Shown in pieces: positions 43,948-55,124 of a DNA stretch of 64,000 nucleotides. The number at the start of each line of letters is the position of its first letter. Position 1 is the stretch's first letter. The position numbers and the translations under genes were made by a program. Under the pieces are notes generated by a model. It was not told the DNA's origin. It did no database searches and was given only the letters and a program-made list of their open reading frames with translations. Source of the stretch: Nematopogon swammerdamellus (taxonomy: Eukaryota > Arthropoda > Insecta > Lepidoptera > Adelidae); contig OX336340.1 in the NCBI GenBank assembly GCA_946902875.1, positions 13,593,566-13,657,565 of the forward strand, written 5' to 3'.

Positions 43948-44060
43948 CAATAGACACCTGTCAGGTCGGCATAGCATTCGCAACCCCCGCATACGACCAA
44001 ATGTCCATGGGCGTCGTTCGACACCTTATGGGTGGCCCGGCGTGACGCTTTTTATTTTAT
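43948..44060 (+). pseudogene. LINE-1 family 3' tail
   Basis: GACACCTGTCAGGTCGGCAT then ATGTCCATGGGCGTCGTTCG. It is the last 110 bp of the element. Confidence 0.65.
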
Positions 44061-44227
44061 TTTTATATTTTGTATCATGGATACAAGATTCATGATACGG
44101 ACTACCGTACCTACTAAGGTACCTATTTATTTAAATAAAGTAGGATCGATGCGCGACACTCTTACATAATATACTTTTTACCGGATTACAGAGAAAGCAA
44201 AAAGAAGGGTTATGTTTAGTTACAACG

Positions 44228-44233
44228 TTTATT
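44228..44233 (-). terminator. CP-C polyadenylation signal
   Basis: AATAAA on the minus strand, about 200 bases past the CP-C stop and beyond the duplicated coding tail. Confidence 0.5.
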
Positions 44234-44334
44234 TACAAAAAATATAAAACATAATAAACAAATAAACATTCCCATTGGTAGACTAGATTATTTGAACTCG
44301 AGTAAAGTTCAAGAGAAAGAGAGCGTCATGCGCC

Positions 44335-44489
44335 TTCTACTGCTCTGTACGTTAGTTAAGAGTCCTTCTGTGGCGGGAGAGTAGCCAGGTAGGCGAGCGA
44401 CCTCTGTATAGCTTCTACTGCTCTGTACGTTAGTTAGAGTCCTTCTGTGGCGGGAGAGTAGCCAGGTAGGCGAGCGACCTCTGTATAGC
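44335..44489 (-). repeat. 77-bp tandem duplication of the CP-C coding end
   Basis: Positions 44335-44412 and 44413-44489 are the same sequence apart from one extra base in the outer copy. The inner copy encodes the last residues of CP-C ([20 protein letters not shown] or nearly all of it) plus the stop. The outer copy now lies in the 3' UTR. Confidence 0.9.
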
Positions 44490-45104
44490 TTCGGGCACGG
44501 GCGGCGGGGTGGGCAGGTGGTCTCCGTGCGGCTGGAAGCCGTTCTCGTCCGCGTTGTAGGTGAGGTGGATGACCTGGCCGTCGGGAGCGGTGTACTGGTA
44601 CTGCCCCTGCGCCTGGATCGACTCCTGCTCCGGCACTCCGGCGTTCTTCAGCGTTCCCTTCTCGTCGGCGGAGATTCCATTGCCGGTCTCATAGGAGTAC
44701 TGGTAGCCGTCGGGGAGCACCTCAGAATCTTGCTTGAGGATCGGGATGGGCTCTTCGGCGGCGAAGGCCACAGCGAACAGGGCGAAGGCGACTACCTGCG
44801 AAAACAAATTGGGTTAACACTGTCATTGTATCGCAATGTCTTCGATTCTTGTCTAAGTTACTACTCTGCTTACATACAAGCACAAACGTTCTTTACAATG
44901 TTATTATTATATTCCTTAACAAATGAATAATTTTCTTTCCTGTCCTGGCACACTCCTACTTATCCATATGAAACAAATGTACAGGGAGTTAGATGGTATC
45001 GTACATTGAAGTGTACGAGGTGCACAATATACTTTCACAATTTCCACAAAATTCACTCTCTCGCTAGAACTGCTGACATTTTATTCACTTACTGCCAACT
45101 TCAT
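44430..45104 (-). CDS. CP-C: RR-1 larval-type cuticular protein (2 exons, 125 aa)
   Basis: Exon 1 is 45104-45093 (MKLA, donor GTAAGT). Exon 2 is 44795-44430 (acceptor TTCGCAG, stop TAA). Both introns ends are phase 0, and the junction gives the classic [17 protein letters not shown] signal peptide. The mature protein begins near EEPIPILKQ. The RR-1 domain lies at about 31-99 ([44 protein letters not shown]). The C-terminal [20 protein letters not shown] is the standard tail of the LCP17/LCP22-like lepidopteran group. CP-B is its close paralogue 5 kb upstream (same [19 protein letters not shown] and [12 protein letters not shown] blocks), so the pair arose by tandem duplication. The last 77 bases of coding sequence are duplicated just past the stop. 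Confidence 0.93.
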
Positions 45105-45186
45105 TGTGAGTAATGCGTCTGGGATGGCTCGTGTTACCGAAAACGCAAACAATAGTTGTCTAATGTACTAACAGTTATTCGGTCTG

Positions 45187-45194
45187 TATTTATA
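45187..45194 (-). promoter_or_regulatory. CP-C TATA box
   Basis: TATAAATA on the minus strand, 83 bases before the ATG at 45104. Transcription would start near 45163. Confidence 0.65.
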
Positions 45195-45764
45195 CGAAGC
45201 TGAACATGCTCGACCCACTACTTGCATTGCATACGTCAACAGAGCAATTGCGCAATGGATTTTTGTCAATATGAGTGAATATCAATAAACTGAACGCAGC
45301 GGGCCTGCAAGGAGCAGGAGAGACGTTATTGCACATGTGTCAATTTGTGCGACGTTACCTATCGCCGGTGTTGCGAGGAAACTGTTACCAACCAAGCTCT
45401 TGCTGAAAGGGGCTATTATAAAACTTTAGATTGTAAGGAGTCGATATGACGTGATATCAATACATATATTAATTAATATAATCACAATTTCACCGACTAC
45501 TTCAACTTCCGACCTCATATGAGTAATATTAGGAAAAAAAAAGGCTATAACTTTAATAGTCTCATATCATATTTTATAAATGTATGTGCAAATAAACAGA
45601 CATAAATTTAAAAAAAATTACCTTAATTAATGCTTTCTAACACCTTCATCTCCTAATGATTTTTATTTGCATTGTATCGACTGACATATTAATGTTTACA
45701 GATTATGTTATTGAGTCACTAATATAATCCCCGACCTAGTGTTCGTTAGTTCTGTGAAGAACAA

Positions 45765-46008
45765 ATAAAATTCGGCGCGGGCTTTCAGTGGGTGACCGTT
45801 GAGGCTGAACGTGGTTCGGATTCCCCGCAAAAAGAGTAGGTCTCTTCCCTTCATCTTACTAGATGGCAGAGTCCTGTCCGTATTGTTACTACCGCAGTCA
45901 ATGAAGGTCGAACGTAACGGCTATGAAAATTGTTCATGTTGACGTAGGCTTCACCAGGGTGGCATCACGGAAGCAGTAGGTAGGTAATATAGCCAACTGA
46001 CAGGTTCA
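45765..46008 (+). mobile_element. SINE-A fragment
   Basis: GCGCGGGCTTTCAGTGGGTG, GTGGTTCGGATTCCCCG (B box) and CTACTAGATGGCAG-like body, shortened at the 3' end. It abuts the LINE 3' end. Confidence 0.6.
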
Positions 46009-46009
46009 A

Positions 46010-47905
46010 TTTTTTTTTATTGACAGCGCGACATATTGCGCCGAGCCACCCATAAGGTGTCTAACGACGCCCATGGACATTCCGTCGTATGTGGGGTTTG
46101 CGAATGCCATGTCGGCCTGACAGGTGCCCATTCACGCCCCTCTTGAAGGACCCGAGAATGTACTTGGGGGGAAATATGTGGGCAGGGAGAGCGTTCCAAA
46201 GTTTACCGGTTCTGTAGAGGAAAGATCTGCAGAATCGATTGGTACGCATCCGCGGTAAGTCCAGCATGTAGGGATGCAATCCCTGCCCAGTGCGCGTGGT
46301 GCGAAGGTGGAAAGGGGACGCCGGGATCGCATTAAACAGCTCCTCCAAGCACTCCCCATGGAATAAGCGATAGAACACACTTAGGGAGCCGACATCCCTA
46401 CGGTGTTGCAGTGGTTCTAGATCGCAGGACACTTCGGGGTCACCCACTAGTTGCACGGCTCGACGCTGGATTGAGTCCAGATGCGCAAGCTAGTATTTGG
46501 CAGAGCCATCCCACAGGTGCGAGCAGTTCTCCAAGCAGGACCTGATCAGCGATTTATACAGAAGCAACTTTTATGGTCCGGCGTGAAGTAACGTCGCACC
46601 TTATTGAGTACGCCCAGCTTTTTAGAAGCCAGCTTGGCCTTCCCCTCGATATGGCGACGAAAGTTCAGGTCGTGCGACAGTTCAACTCCGAGGACCCCGA
46701 GGTGATCGCTTAATTTAAGCGACGTGCCTTGGAATGAAGGAGCCGGTGTGAACGCCGCTCTCTTCGCACTGAACGCGCAAACTTGTGTCTTGGAAGCGTT
46801 GAACTCGACCAAATTACTACGGCCCCATTCGGAAATAGAGCCGAGTGTGTGTTCGAGCTCAGACACAAGTCTTCGCCTCTTCTCATCCACAACATCCCGA
46901 CTGGCTGAAGGGTGACTGGTGTAGGATCCGTGTGCCGTACTGTCATCCGCATAACAATGTATATTGCCCAGAGACAGCATTTTTTTTTTATGGAAACTGA
47001 CACGGTTGGCTACATCACCTACAACATCCGTGATGTCAGCCCATAACATCGGGTAAACTTGGTGCCACGTCAGTGCTTCCCTTCGGTCGTGCCGGCTACA
47101 CTGAATTGGACGGAAAACACAAACTATTTACATAGCCGTTTCGACCGACCTTCCATTCAGTGAGGTGGTACCGACCCGGGAGGGTTAAACCCTACCACCT
47201 AGTAATATAAGAAGAGAGTCATATCCCTTAGTCGCCTTTTACGACATACACGGGGAGAGATGCAGTGGGGCTATTCTTTTAAAGTACCGGCCCCTCACGG
47301 TACATCATTGATATGCAAAAGAAACAGCGTGGGTGACAACACAGATTCTTGTGGTACGCCGGCGTTTGACATGGCGTCCGAGGAACAACCGTCCACTAGG
47401 ACCTGAATGCTACGGCCATGTAGGAAGTCGGCGACCCAGTCACAGAGGCCAGAAGGAAGTCCGCAAAACCGGCAATTTGACCAAGAGCGACTTGTGCCAA
47501 ACCCGGTCAAATGCCTTGGCAATATCAAGGCCAATTGCCAAGGATTCACCATGACCTACAGGCGATTCCCCCCAAAGGTGAGTGACGTACGCTAGGAGAT
47601 CACCAGCAGATCGTTTTGGCCGAAAGCCGTATTGCCGATCGCTGATGAGGTCATTCGTCTCTACTCTCTAGGTACATCATGAGCTGCTGCGCATTGATAA
47701 TGCGCTCCATCACCTTACAGAGAAGGGAGGTAATCGCTATAGGTCGGTAGTTTGACGGGTTTGAGCGGTCACCCTTTTTGGGGACCGCTTGCACAAAGGC
47801 AGATCTCCAGGCCGCCGGCACACGGATATTGGAGTAGGAGAGACGGAATAGGCGCGTCAGCACTGGAGCCAGCTCGGGAGCACACCTTTTTAACACCAAT
47901 GCAGG
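46010..47905 (-). pseudogene. LINE-1 family element split by a SINE
   Basis: From 47899 down: KKGDRSNPSNYRPIAITSLL (RT), then FGTSRSWSNCRFCGLPSGLC, NAGVPQESVLSPTLFLLHIN, interruption 46981-47307, GNIHCYADDSTAHG (catalytic YADD), NLVEFNASKTQVCAFSAKR and a C-terminus [20 protein letters not shown]. Several frameshifts; 5' truncated. Confidence 0.85.
46981..47307 (-). mobile_element. SINE-A (head 2) inside the LINE
   Basis: In minus orientation it starts GTACCGTGAGGGGCCGGTAC and ends GTCAGTTTCCAT then A-run. Removing it rejoins LINE codons H-I-N-D with M-L-S-L-G exactly in frame. Confidence 0.85.
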
Positions 47906-48085
47906 AATCTTTTATTCACAGAACCAGGAAAATGTGAAACGCACTCCCTGCCCATCTATTTCCTCCCAAGTACAGCCTGGGGTCTTTCAAAAGGGGTGTG
48001 AAAAGGCTCCTGTCAGGCCGGCATGGCATTCGCAATCCCTGTGCATCACAGAATGTCTATGGGCATCGTTAGACACCTACTTGTA
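47900..48085 (+). pseudogene. LINE-1 family 3' tail, opposite orientation
   Basis: TCACAGAACCAGGAAAATGT, CTGGGGTCTTTCAAAAGGGG and GGCATGGCATTCGCAATCCC form a plus-strand tail back to back with the minus-strand element. Confidence 0.65.
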
Positions 48086-48099
48086 GGTGAAATAATTAT

Positions 48100-48880
48100 A
48101 ATTTTGAAGGAAAAGATAGCGAAACAATACAATTCTATAAGTACATACTTCATAATTTTCTTTCATCCAATGCGTGAGGTCATGGATGGGTGAGGTTATT
48201 GTTATTTTGTTGTTATTTTCATTTCATTTCATTTATTTAGCATAAATAGCCCTTACGAGCCGTGCACATTTTATAACAATTAGTATAAACAGATACAAAC
48301 TCTTTGGAACAGTCTTAATAAAATAATTAAATTATAAAAACCAATAAAATTTACACCGTCAAAATCACAAATTTAAAATCACAAATTTAAATTCCAATAT
48401 CGGTCAGTATCACTGTAAATTACAATTAAAATCATTATTATATTACATTCTTTCAAATAAAAAAATGGGTGTGACGTTTATTCATTCATTTTACATTTTA
48501 ATAATTTTACTTACATTATACAAATACCAATTTATTCGATTAAATAATCTAAGAATAAAACCTGATCGGATTGCTACCAGCACACTGAATGAAATACCAT
48601 AAACAAAAAACAAATAATACATTTTATTCACTAATATACACTTAAAACATTTAATAAAAATTTTAAACTTCATTTTAAGATTTATAAAATATTACGTCAA
48701 GTTACAATTAAAATTAAAATTAAAATTTATTTAATAAAATAAAATAAATTAAAATTTATTTAATAAAATTTAAATACATTTATATTTATTAAAATTAAAA
48801 TTGCCCTCTCTCTCCTGCAAACTCGTAGTTAGAACGAACAAGGTTTGAAGGGAACGAGTGCAAACCTCTATGCACCTACA
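48100..48880. other. Very AT-rich sequence
   Basis: TTTATTTAATAAAATAAAAT-type runs around 48700-48790. No gene. Confidence 0.4.
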
Positions 48881-48889
48881 GATCAGAAG

Positions 48890-49185
48890 AAAAAAAGCCG
48901 CCAAGTGCGAGTCGGACTCGCGCACCGAGGGTTCCGTACCACCACACAGTATATTTGTGTTATGTGTTTACCAAAATAATTGTTTCCGAAAATAACGAAA
49001 CGCCTAAATTAAACAAGTATAAAACTATAGCAATAGTTTCTCTAACAGTCAATCCATTGCTGAAGTTTTAATTCAGGCGTTTTCACTTCGCTTCTCTTAG
49101 AATCGATTTTTTTCCCGCAACTATTAAATTGTCGAAAAAAACCTGCAGTTTTCCTCTTTATCTATGGCTTAACATCTACTAACCC
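48890..49185 (+). repeat. Dispersed repeat F, uninterrupted
   Basis: GCGAGTCGGACTCGCGCACC, CGAGGGTTCCGTACCACCAC and CGCAACTATTAAATTGTCG, contiguous here. Confidence 0.65.
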
Positions 49186-49189
49186 TATT

Positions 49190-50140
49190 ACATAATGTAT
49201 GGCACCTATTTAACCAATGCGTTTTGGGCAGACATCTCGGGTTATGTAGTCAACAATGTCTAGTTTTATAAAAACATACACATCTGTACAAAACCTTCAA
49301 AGAACCGCCAGCGGCATTCACTAGTGTGACCATAGTTTAGAATATTTAGTAATTTTCAGAGATCATTATTTCGCTTCTCACACAGATTGAATATCGATCT
49401 TCATGTACTTAAATCAATGAGTGAATATTTTTAGATTTCGACTATTTATTACTTGACGTTCATTCAATACGTTTGTTCTAATTAGCTAGTTGTAAAGCCG
49501 AAAGCAGATATACAAATTCAAAGTCCTTGCAATCATATCCCATTATATTATTATATCTATAGGGTGAAATTAGCTGATCCGTCAAACTTCTTAGCAGCGA
49601 AGTTCAGAATTTCAGAATATTCTGCATTCTGGAGTACTTGGTACTGTATTAAAATTTTTTCAGTGGAATACCTATCTTGCAATATGAAAAATATTATGGT
49701 AAATCACGTACATAACTCGAAATAAATATAGTTTAGTTACTAAAACTATGTACTAAGGCCCCTGCTGCGCCCTCGGAACCAATCAACAGATTGATCGGTT
49801 AGGTTATAAGAAGTTCCGAACTAGAGGAGATACGGATTATAGGAATATTGTAATTTACATATAGTAAAATTATTCATATTACGGGAAACAGAAAATACAT
49901 AAATAATTAAATCACAGAAGTCTGTATATTTATAAAAACATATAAAATTGTATTCCCACATATATCACAATTGAACGGCTTTCCCTAAACGTCCTGCAGA
50001 AGCCGCGCTCACTTCACTAATGCCTCCTAGCGGCATCATCACCGGAGGACGATGCTGTCCGCAGAACATTACTTCGCGAGGAAAACTTTCACTGAGTCCG
50101 ATAACTTAACTAAAGGGGCAGGGCGAACGCACCGCCTAGA
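49190..50140. other. Sequence downstream of CP-B
   Basis: CP-B 3' UTR and AT-rich intergenic sequence. No clear polyadenylation signal or gene seen. Confidence 0.35.
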
Positions 50141-50141
50141 A

Positions 50142-50686
50142 TTAGTTGTTATCGGGGTTGGGCGGGAGGGTGGCGAGGAAGGCGAGCGCCCTCTGAATGG
50201 CCTCGGGCACGGGCGGCGGTGTTGGCAGGTGCTCGCCCTGAGGCTGGAATCCGTTCTCGTCCGCGTTGTAGATGAGACGGATGACCTGACCGTCGGGAGC
50301 GGTGTACTGGAACTGCCCCTGCGCCTGGATCGACTCCTGCTCCGGTACTCCGGCGTTCTTCAGCGTGCCCTTCTCCTCGGCGGTGATACCGTTGCCGGTC
50401 TCGTACTCGTACTGGTAGCTGTTGGGGAGCACCTCCGAGTTCTGCTTGAGGATCGGGATGGGCTCGGAGGGCCCTTGCGGGGCGGCGAGCGCCACCGCAA
50501 GCAGAGCTACTGCGACCACCTGTAACGCGAAAATCATTGTCTGATAAGTGTTTCATGAATCGCAATTCTGTAATACATCACTTCTTTCGCTCGTACTACT
50601 TCACTATCGATGAAAACTACTAAATACATCACTTTTTTTCTTGCATGTCACAAAATATTACATGCTAAACTCACTATGAATTTCAT
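50142..50686 (-). CDS. CP-B: RR-1 larval-type cuticular protein (2 exons, 129 aa)
   Basis: Exon 1 is 50686-50675 (MKFI, donor GTGAGT). Exon 2 is 50519-50142 (acceptor GTTACAG). The phase-0 junction gives [17 protein letters not shown], a signal peptide cleaved before [13 protein letters not shown]. The RR-1 domain lies at about 35-103 ([44 protein letters not shown]), followed by [23 protein letters not shown] (residues 104-125). The region is markedly GC-rich at third positions, which creates a long open shadow frame that is not a gene. Nearest relative in the window is CP-C. Likely a chitin-binding component of soft cuticle secreted by epidermis. Confidence 0.93.
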
Positions 50687-50759
50687 TTTATTTGTGTGAG
50701 GTAGGTACGCGACGTCCGGGGCACTTGAGAGCTGTGATGATTGCTAACATTGATAAACG

Positions 50760-50768
50760 ATTTATATA
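50760..50768 (-). promoter_or_regulatory. CP-B TATA box
   Basis: TATATAAAT on the minus strand, about 75-80 bases before the ATG at 50686. Confidence 0.6.
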
Positions 50769-51447
50769 CGACAATGTGATCGACGCGCCACCGCCCACCA
50801 CCGAGCGGCCGCTCGCATATTGCACCACATATGTGTACCTACATCAATTCTTCTACGACTGTAATAGTAATTCGTACTGGGGTATCGCCCGGTGTCGCCG
50901 TCGCGGGTCTCGCGCGGATCCACACTAGTCAACTTCGACTGCTGTTCTCAGACTCGCCGATTCTATTAAGGTTGAGGTGAGTTTATGGATCTGTTCTTGG
51001 AAAATCGTCCTGCGGTTGTTTTTCGCCGACCTGTCACCACTTAATTATGACCGTATTTTCATCTTCATCTGAAATTTTGGAAAATCAATTATGCCAACAA
51101 GTCCATAATTTATAATCAGTAAGTATAATATTACATAATTGGAATCAGTGAATGAATCTACTTTCTCTTTGCCGCAACTCACAACAGTGCAATGAAAGGG
51201 TAGAAAAACTGTTCGTGCAATGAGTGATATTGGTTAATTAATCTAACGTAACTTGTCGGGTCTCTGTGCCACGCGGCCACGCCCCACAAGTGTGCCGCAT
51301 GACGCATGCAATAGGAAGTAGGTATTGCTTAATATCAATTTATTAAAACATTTTCATCTGACAAATTTATCAAAACAAGGCTAACTACTAATAATGAGGA
51401 TTCATAAATGAAGTTTACCTTACAAAAGAATAATAATAAAAATGTTT

Positions 51448-51622
51448 AAAACCCGACAACGAAAAACGAAACAAGGAAAGTATGTAAATGTGCTGTGGTC
51501 GTATATTCGTGCCTATATATTCGAATCCTTTTACACGTCTGAGTGCAGAATTTTCTGCTCTTTAAAATCAAATTTCCTTGCTTCCTTCTTTTTTTCGTAG
51601 TTAGGTTTAAAATTTTTATTTG
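51448..51622. repeat. Small foldback
   Basis: AAAACCCGACAACGAAAAAC and GAAACAAGGAAAG face CTTCCTTGC-like and TTTCGTAGTTAGGTTTAAAA in inverted order. Termini resemble those of the 37540-38023 foldback. Confidence 0.5.
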
Positions 51623-51713
51623 TATTTTTATTTAATTCATAGGTCTAAACTCTAAACTTATAAGTTAGTGTGAAATAAACGTTTAAGCTTTTAACACTCT
51701 ATGCCATAGAATA

Positions 51714-51768
51714 AAACTATTTTTCTTCAAACCCCACAGAGTCTAGGGGTTTAAAGAAAAATAGTTTT
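51714..51768. repeat. Hairpin, 22-bp arms
   Basis: AAAACTATTTTTCTTCAAAC and its reverse complement with one mismatch, loop about 10. Confidence 0.75.
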
Positions 51769-52003
51769 TCAAAGTTTGTCCGTGATGGTATCGGTTAAAA
51801 AGAATAATCTCGTGAGTGTGCTGAATCGAATGACATCTTACTTATTAAAATCGATTCCGTACTTTAGGCTACAGAGTGGATAATAGATAGTCACATTCAT
51901 ATATAGACGTAGTCGGCTGAAAAAAAGAATGTGTAATGATTATGTTTGACTGTTTGAACTTAAGAACGTCACTTTGTATTGATTGATTGAGCAGGGAGTT
52001 GAA

Positions 52004-52049
52004 GTAAAATGCGAAGAGTTGACTGGATGTTCAACTCTTCGCATTTTAC
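52004..52049. repeat. Perfect hairpin, 19-bp arms, 8-bp loop
   Basis: GTAAAATGCGAAGAGTTGA faces TCAACTCTTCGCATTTTAC with no mismatch. Confidence 0.9.
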
Positions 52050-52555
52050 GGTACGTGCCGGCCGGTACTATCGCACGAGGTGAACCGGTGTCAAGGACGA
52101 CATCAGTCATTTCAATTCATTTGGAACTATGACTACTGTTTTAATTTTAATATTTGTGGTTAAAATCACAGAAATGAGGAAATTAAACGATCAACATTTT
52201 AAGCTAAGAATTAATTTGTTAAGACGACTTATGAACCCATGTTAAAGGCAATTTAATATTTTACTAATTAATAGCATTTATTATGTAAATACTTGTATGT
52301 CTCCTTAATTTTTTTATTTTTGTTTTTTTATTTTTTTATTATTTCATAATAAATAACACATACTCTGTGAAAATTTCGACAGGCTACCTATTACGGTTCA
52401 ACAGATATATAGCTAACGGACGGCACGTAGTAGGCACGTAGCACGGCAATAGGTTTCCGTACGGGATACGGAAACCTAAAAATTGTGGACAGAGGTGAAC
52501 AATCTTCACTAACAATTCAAAGTGAATTCAATCATTGTAGACTGTTTTTATAGAA

Positions 52556-52830
52556 CCTTGGCTACATCACCCGCTATCAAACCTAGATCACAACCAACCA
52601 GATCATAAAACCTGGGTGAATTAGGTGCCACGTCAGTGCTGCCCTTTGGTCGTGTAGGCTATACACTAAACTGAACCAAAACACGAACTATTTTCATGGC
52701 CGTATCGACCGATCTTCATTCAGTGTGGTCGGTGATATCACTGGACTACCCGGCCCTACGAGTTAAGAGCTATAAGCCACAAAGTCCGACCACGCCCAGT
52801 GTGCTTAACTTCACTATCGAGCACAGGTGC
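52556..52830 (-). mobile_element. SINE-A, diverged
   Basis: TTGGCTACATCACCCGCTAT, GGTGAATTAGGTGCCACGTC and a degraded tRNA-like head. Confidence 0.6.
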
Positions 52831-55000
52831 ATAGCACCACCGACATAGTAGTCACATTGCTTATTACGCTCACCTTGACAAAATTTTGTCAACGTCTTCT
52901 TCCTGCCTGCGTTCAATAATTTTTTTATTATTAAATAATAATTACATATTAATAATGTCAATATGCGAACTTGAAATGCTAAGTTTACTTCGAGCCGTAG
53001 AAGTTTGCTAAGCTAGATATATCTAGACTTGGCTTCCACTCGGCTGACCCGAGATTATTCTGAGTAGAAGTTTTGAGAAAGCGTTGTCGGTCTATGTATG
53101 CCAAATTACTGTCTTGAGATCGAGTTTTAAGACTTCGAAATATTTACGTATATATTGGTCTAAGTGTGCTGGCTAGTACGTGTGCTAAAAAGGATAACTG
53201 GTACTATACTTCGAAAAACATCTCTGAGCATTTTTACATGGAGTTACTTCAATATAAAATGTTCAAAATAATTTATTTCCAAACTGAAGTTACATTTAAG
53301 TGCCTAGGTCGTGTCTTCATTGCAGTGTCAATGGTTCTACGTTGACATCTTGAAAGAGAAACTTCCTCACCTTGAATCAACGGAAAGAAGATGCATCTGT
53401 CGCGTAGAGAGATTGTCACGCGGTCATCTTGCACGCACAGTGGTTATTCCACTTTTCTCGCACCGTGTCAAGGTCAGCCCTTCCCTCCTCCGCGCGACTC
53501 TTCCTTCTCGTCTTCTCGCCTTCATGTCCCTCGAGTGAAGTTCATCGATTTTGTGTCTTGCGTTTTTATTCTAAACTCAGTTAGATATGACGTCTAGGAC
53601 AAAATCATAATTAATTTGTTTTATCGATAAAAAAACGTAAGCAGTAACGAGGCTATGGTAAAACTTAACCGGAAATCCAGAATCTATTGTGAAATTTCAT
53701 GTTGAAGAGCCGAAAAAATGAAATGAAAAAATATTACCTACTGCAAATTTTAAATGTATAAATTTTAAATTATTTTAGTGGAAATCAGCTAGGTATGTTG
53801 TACTAAGAGATCGAAACCAAAACTACGTCGTATTAACCAGTAAACAAACACATTAATACTTAATTAGTGAGACGTATTAACTGTCGTTCAATCAAATCTA
53901 TTTCCTTTTTCGCATTCACACAAAATTTCATGCAAACGTTAACCGTGAAATGATCCGCGATATAACAGCAGCAATAGTATATATACGAAGCATAAGAAAT
54001 TACTGCAAACAATTGCAAGTCGCAAATATTATAGCCTCTAAGTGTTGCTGCGTCGCTGGGCCAACTTTCCTACCAGATAGTTCGTAAGGCATTCAAATTA
54101 CTTTGACCCTGACAGATATAGAAATAGGCTGAGCGAGTGATCTGCTAAGAGAGCGTGCGGACAGTAATGACAAAATAATTGTTATTAAATTCTAGTTAAT
54201 TCGAGTATGAAAGGTTGCATCAAGGTTGACTCGCTCTAACTGGAACAAATTCAGTCACATCCATAATTATGTGTAGGAATGAATCCAAACGGTTTGAAGA
54301 TTGACACATAGCAGTTAAATATTCAATAAGTATCGTTCACTTTTTCACTTGACTTCACTTCGTTCACAAGTATTCCTTAATTAAAGTTGTAATTTTGTCA
54401 TTCCATTTCAATTGTAAGTGTTCTATTTAAATATTAATAAGTAATTGCGTTGGTTCTGTGTTTCCATATATATTTTTATTTCATTACAATATTTAACAAT
54501 TCCACAGTGTCTTATAATATGGCATCAAACACAATATCACTACTGACTACTTACTGTAACACTCACGTCTTATTTTAACAAAATAATCTCACAGTATTTT
54601 TTTATATTTTATCTTTCGTGCTTTTATTGATAAAAATGATATACAGATAACTAAGCTAAAAAGAATGCAATTAAAAACTTCACACTTTATTCATCGAGTC
54701 TACCAAAAGTTTGTTAATCTGACCTTTTGATCAAGTCTTGCATTCGGAGATCTTAGAATGTACATACATACATACATACATACATGCACTATTATTGTTC
54801 ATGCATACATCTTTGTGTTGTCTATTTTACCAAAATGCTTTCATGCTGATAACATTTGCAAATTCATTATTTATATAATAAGAAGTTTTTTGAAGATCTG
54901 ACATATTTTCTTTCAGTTCCACATCTCCTTTTTGGTCAAGCTGAAGTCAAATGCACCCTGAATCAACCCTTTCGACGCTGCAAATGGAGTCAACAACAAT
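52831..55000. other. Intergenic sequence upstream of CP-B/downstream of CP-A
   Basis: Contains a CATA microsatellite (54761-54784) and no recognisable gene. The short open frames here have no supporting features. Confidence 0.4.
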
Positions 55001-55124
55001 TTAGATGAGATTTTATTCTCAAGTGTATTTTGTTTTGTTGTTTTCACTTATGTCGAAGCGCTCAGCGGTGAAAGAGTCTGCTTGTACAAACAGCTTATGG
55101 AGTGGTGTCGATCCTGGAGGGGGT

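Noticed and set aside
50052..50565. Long frames on both strands over CP-B
   Set aside because: Shadows of the GC-rich CP-B exon 2; only the frame with signal peptide and RR-1 motifs is real.
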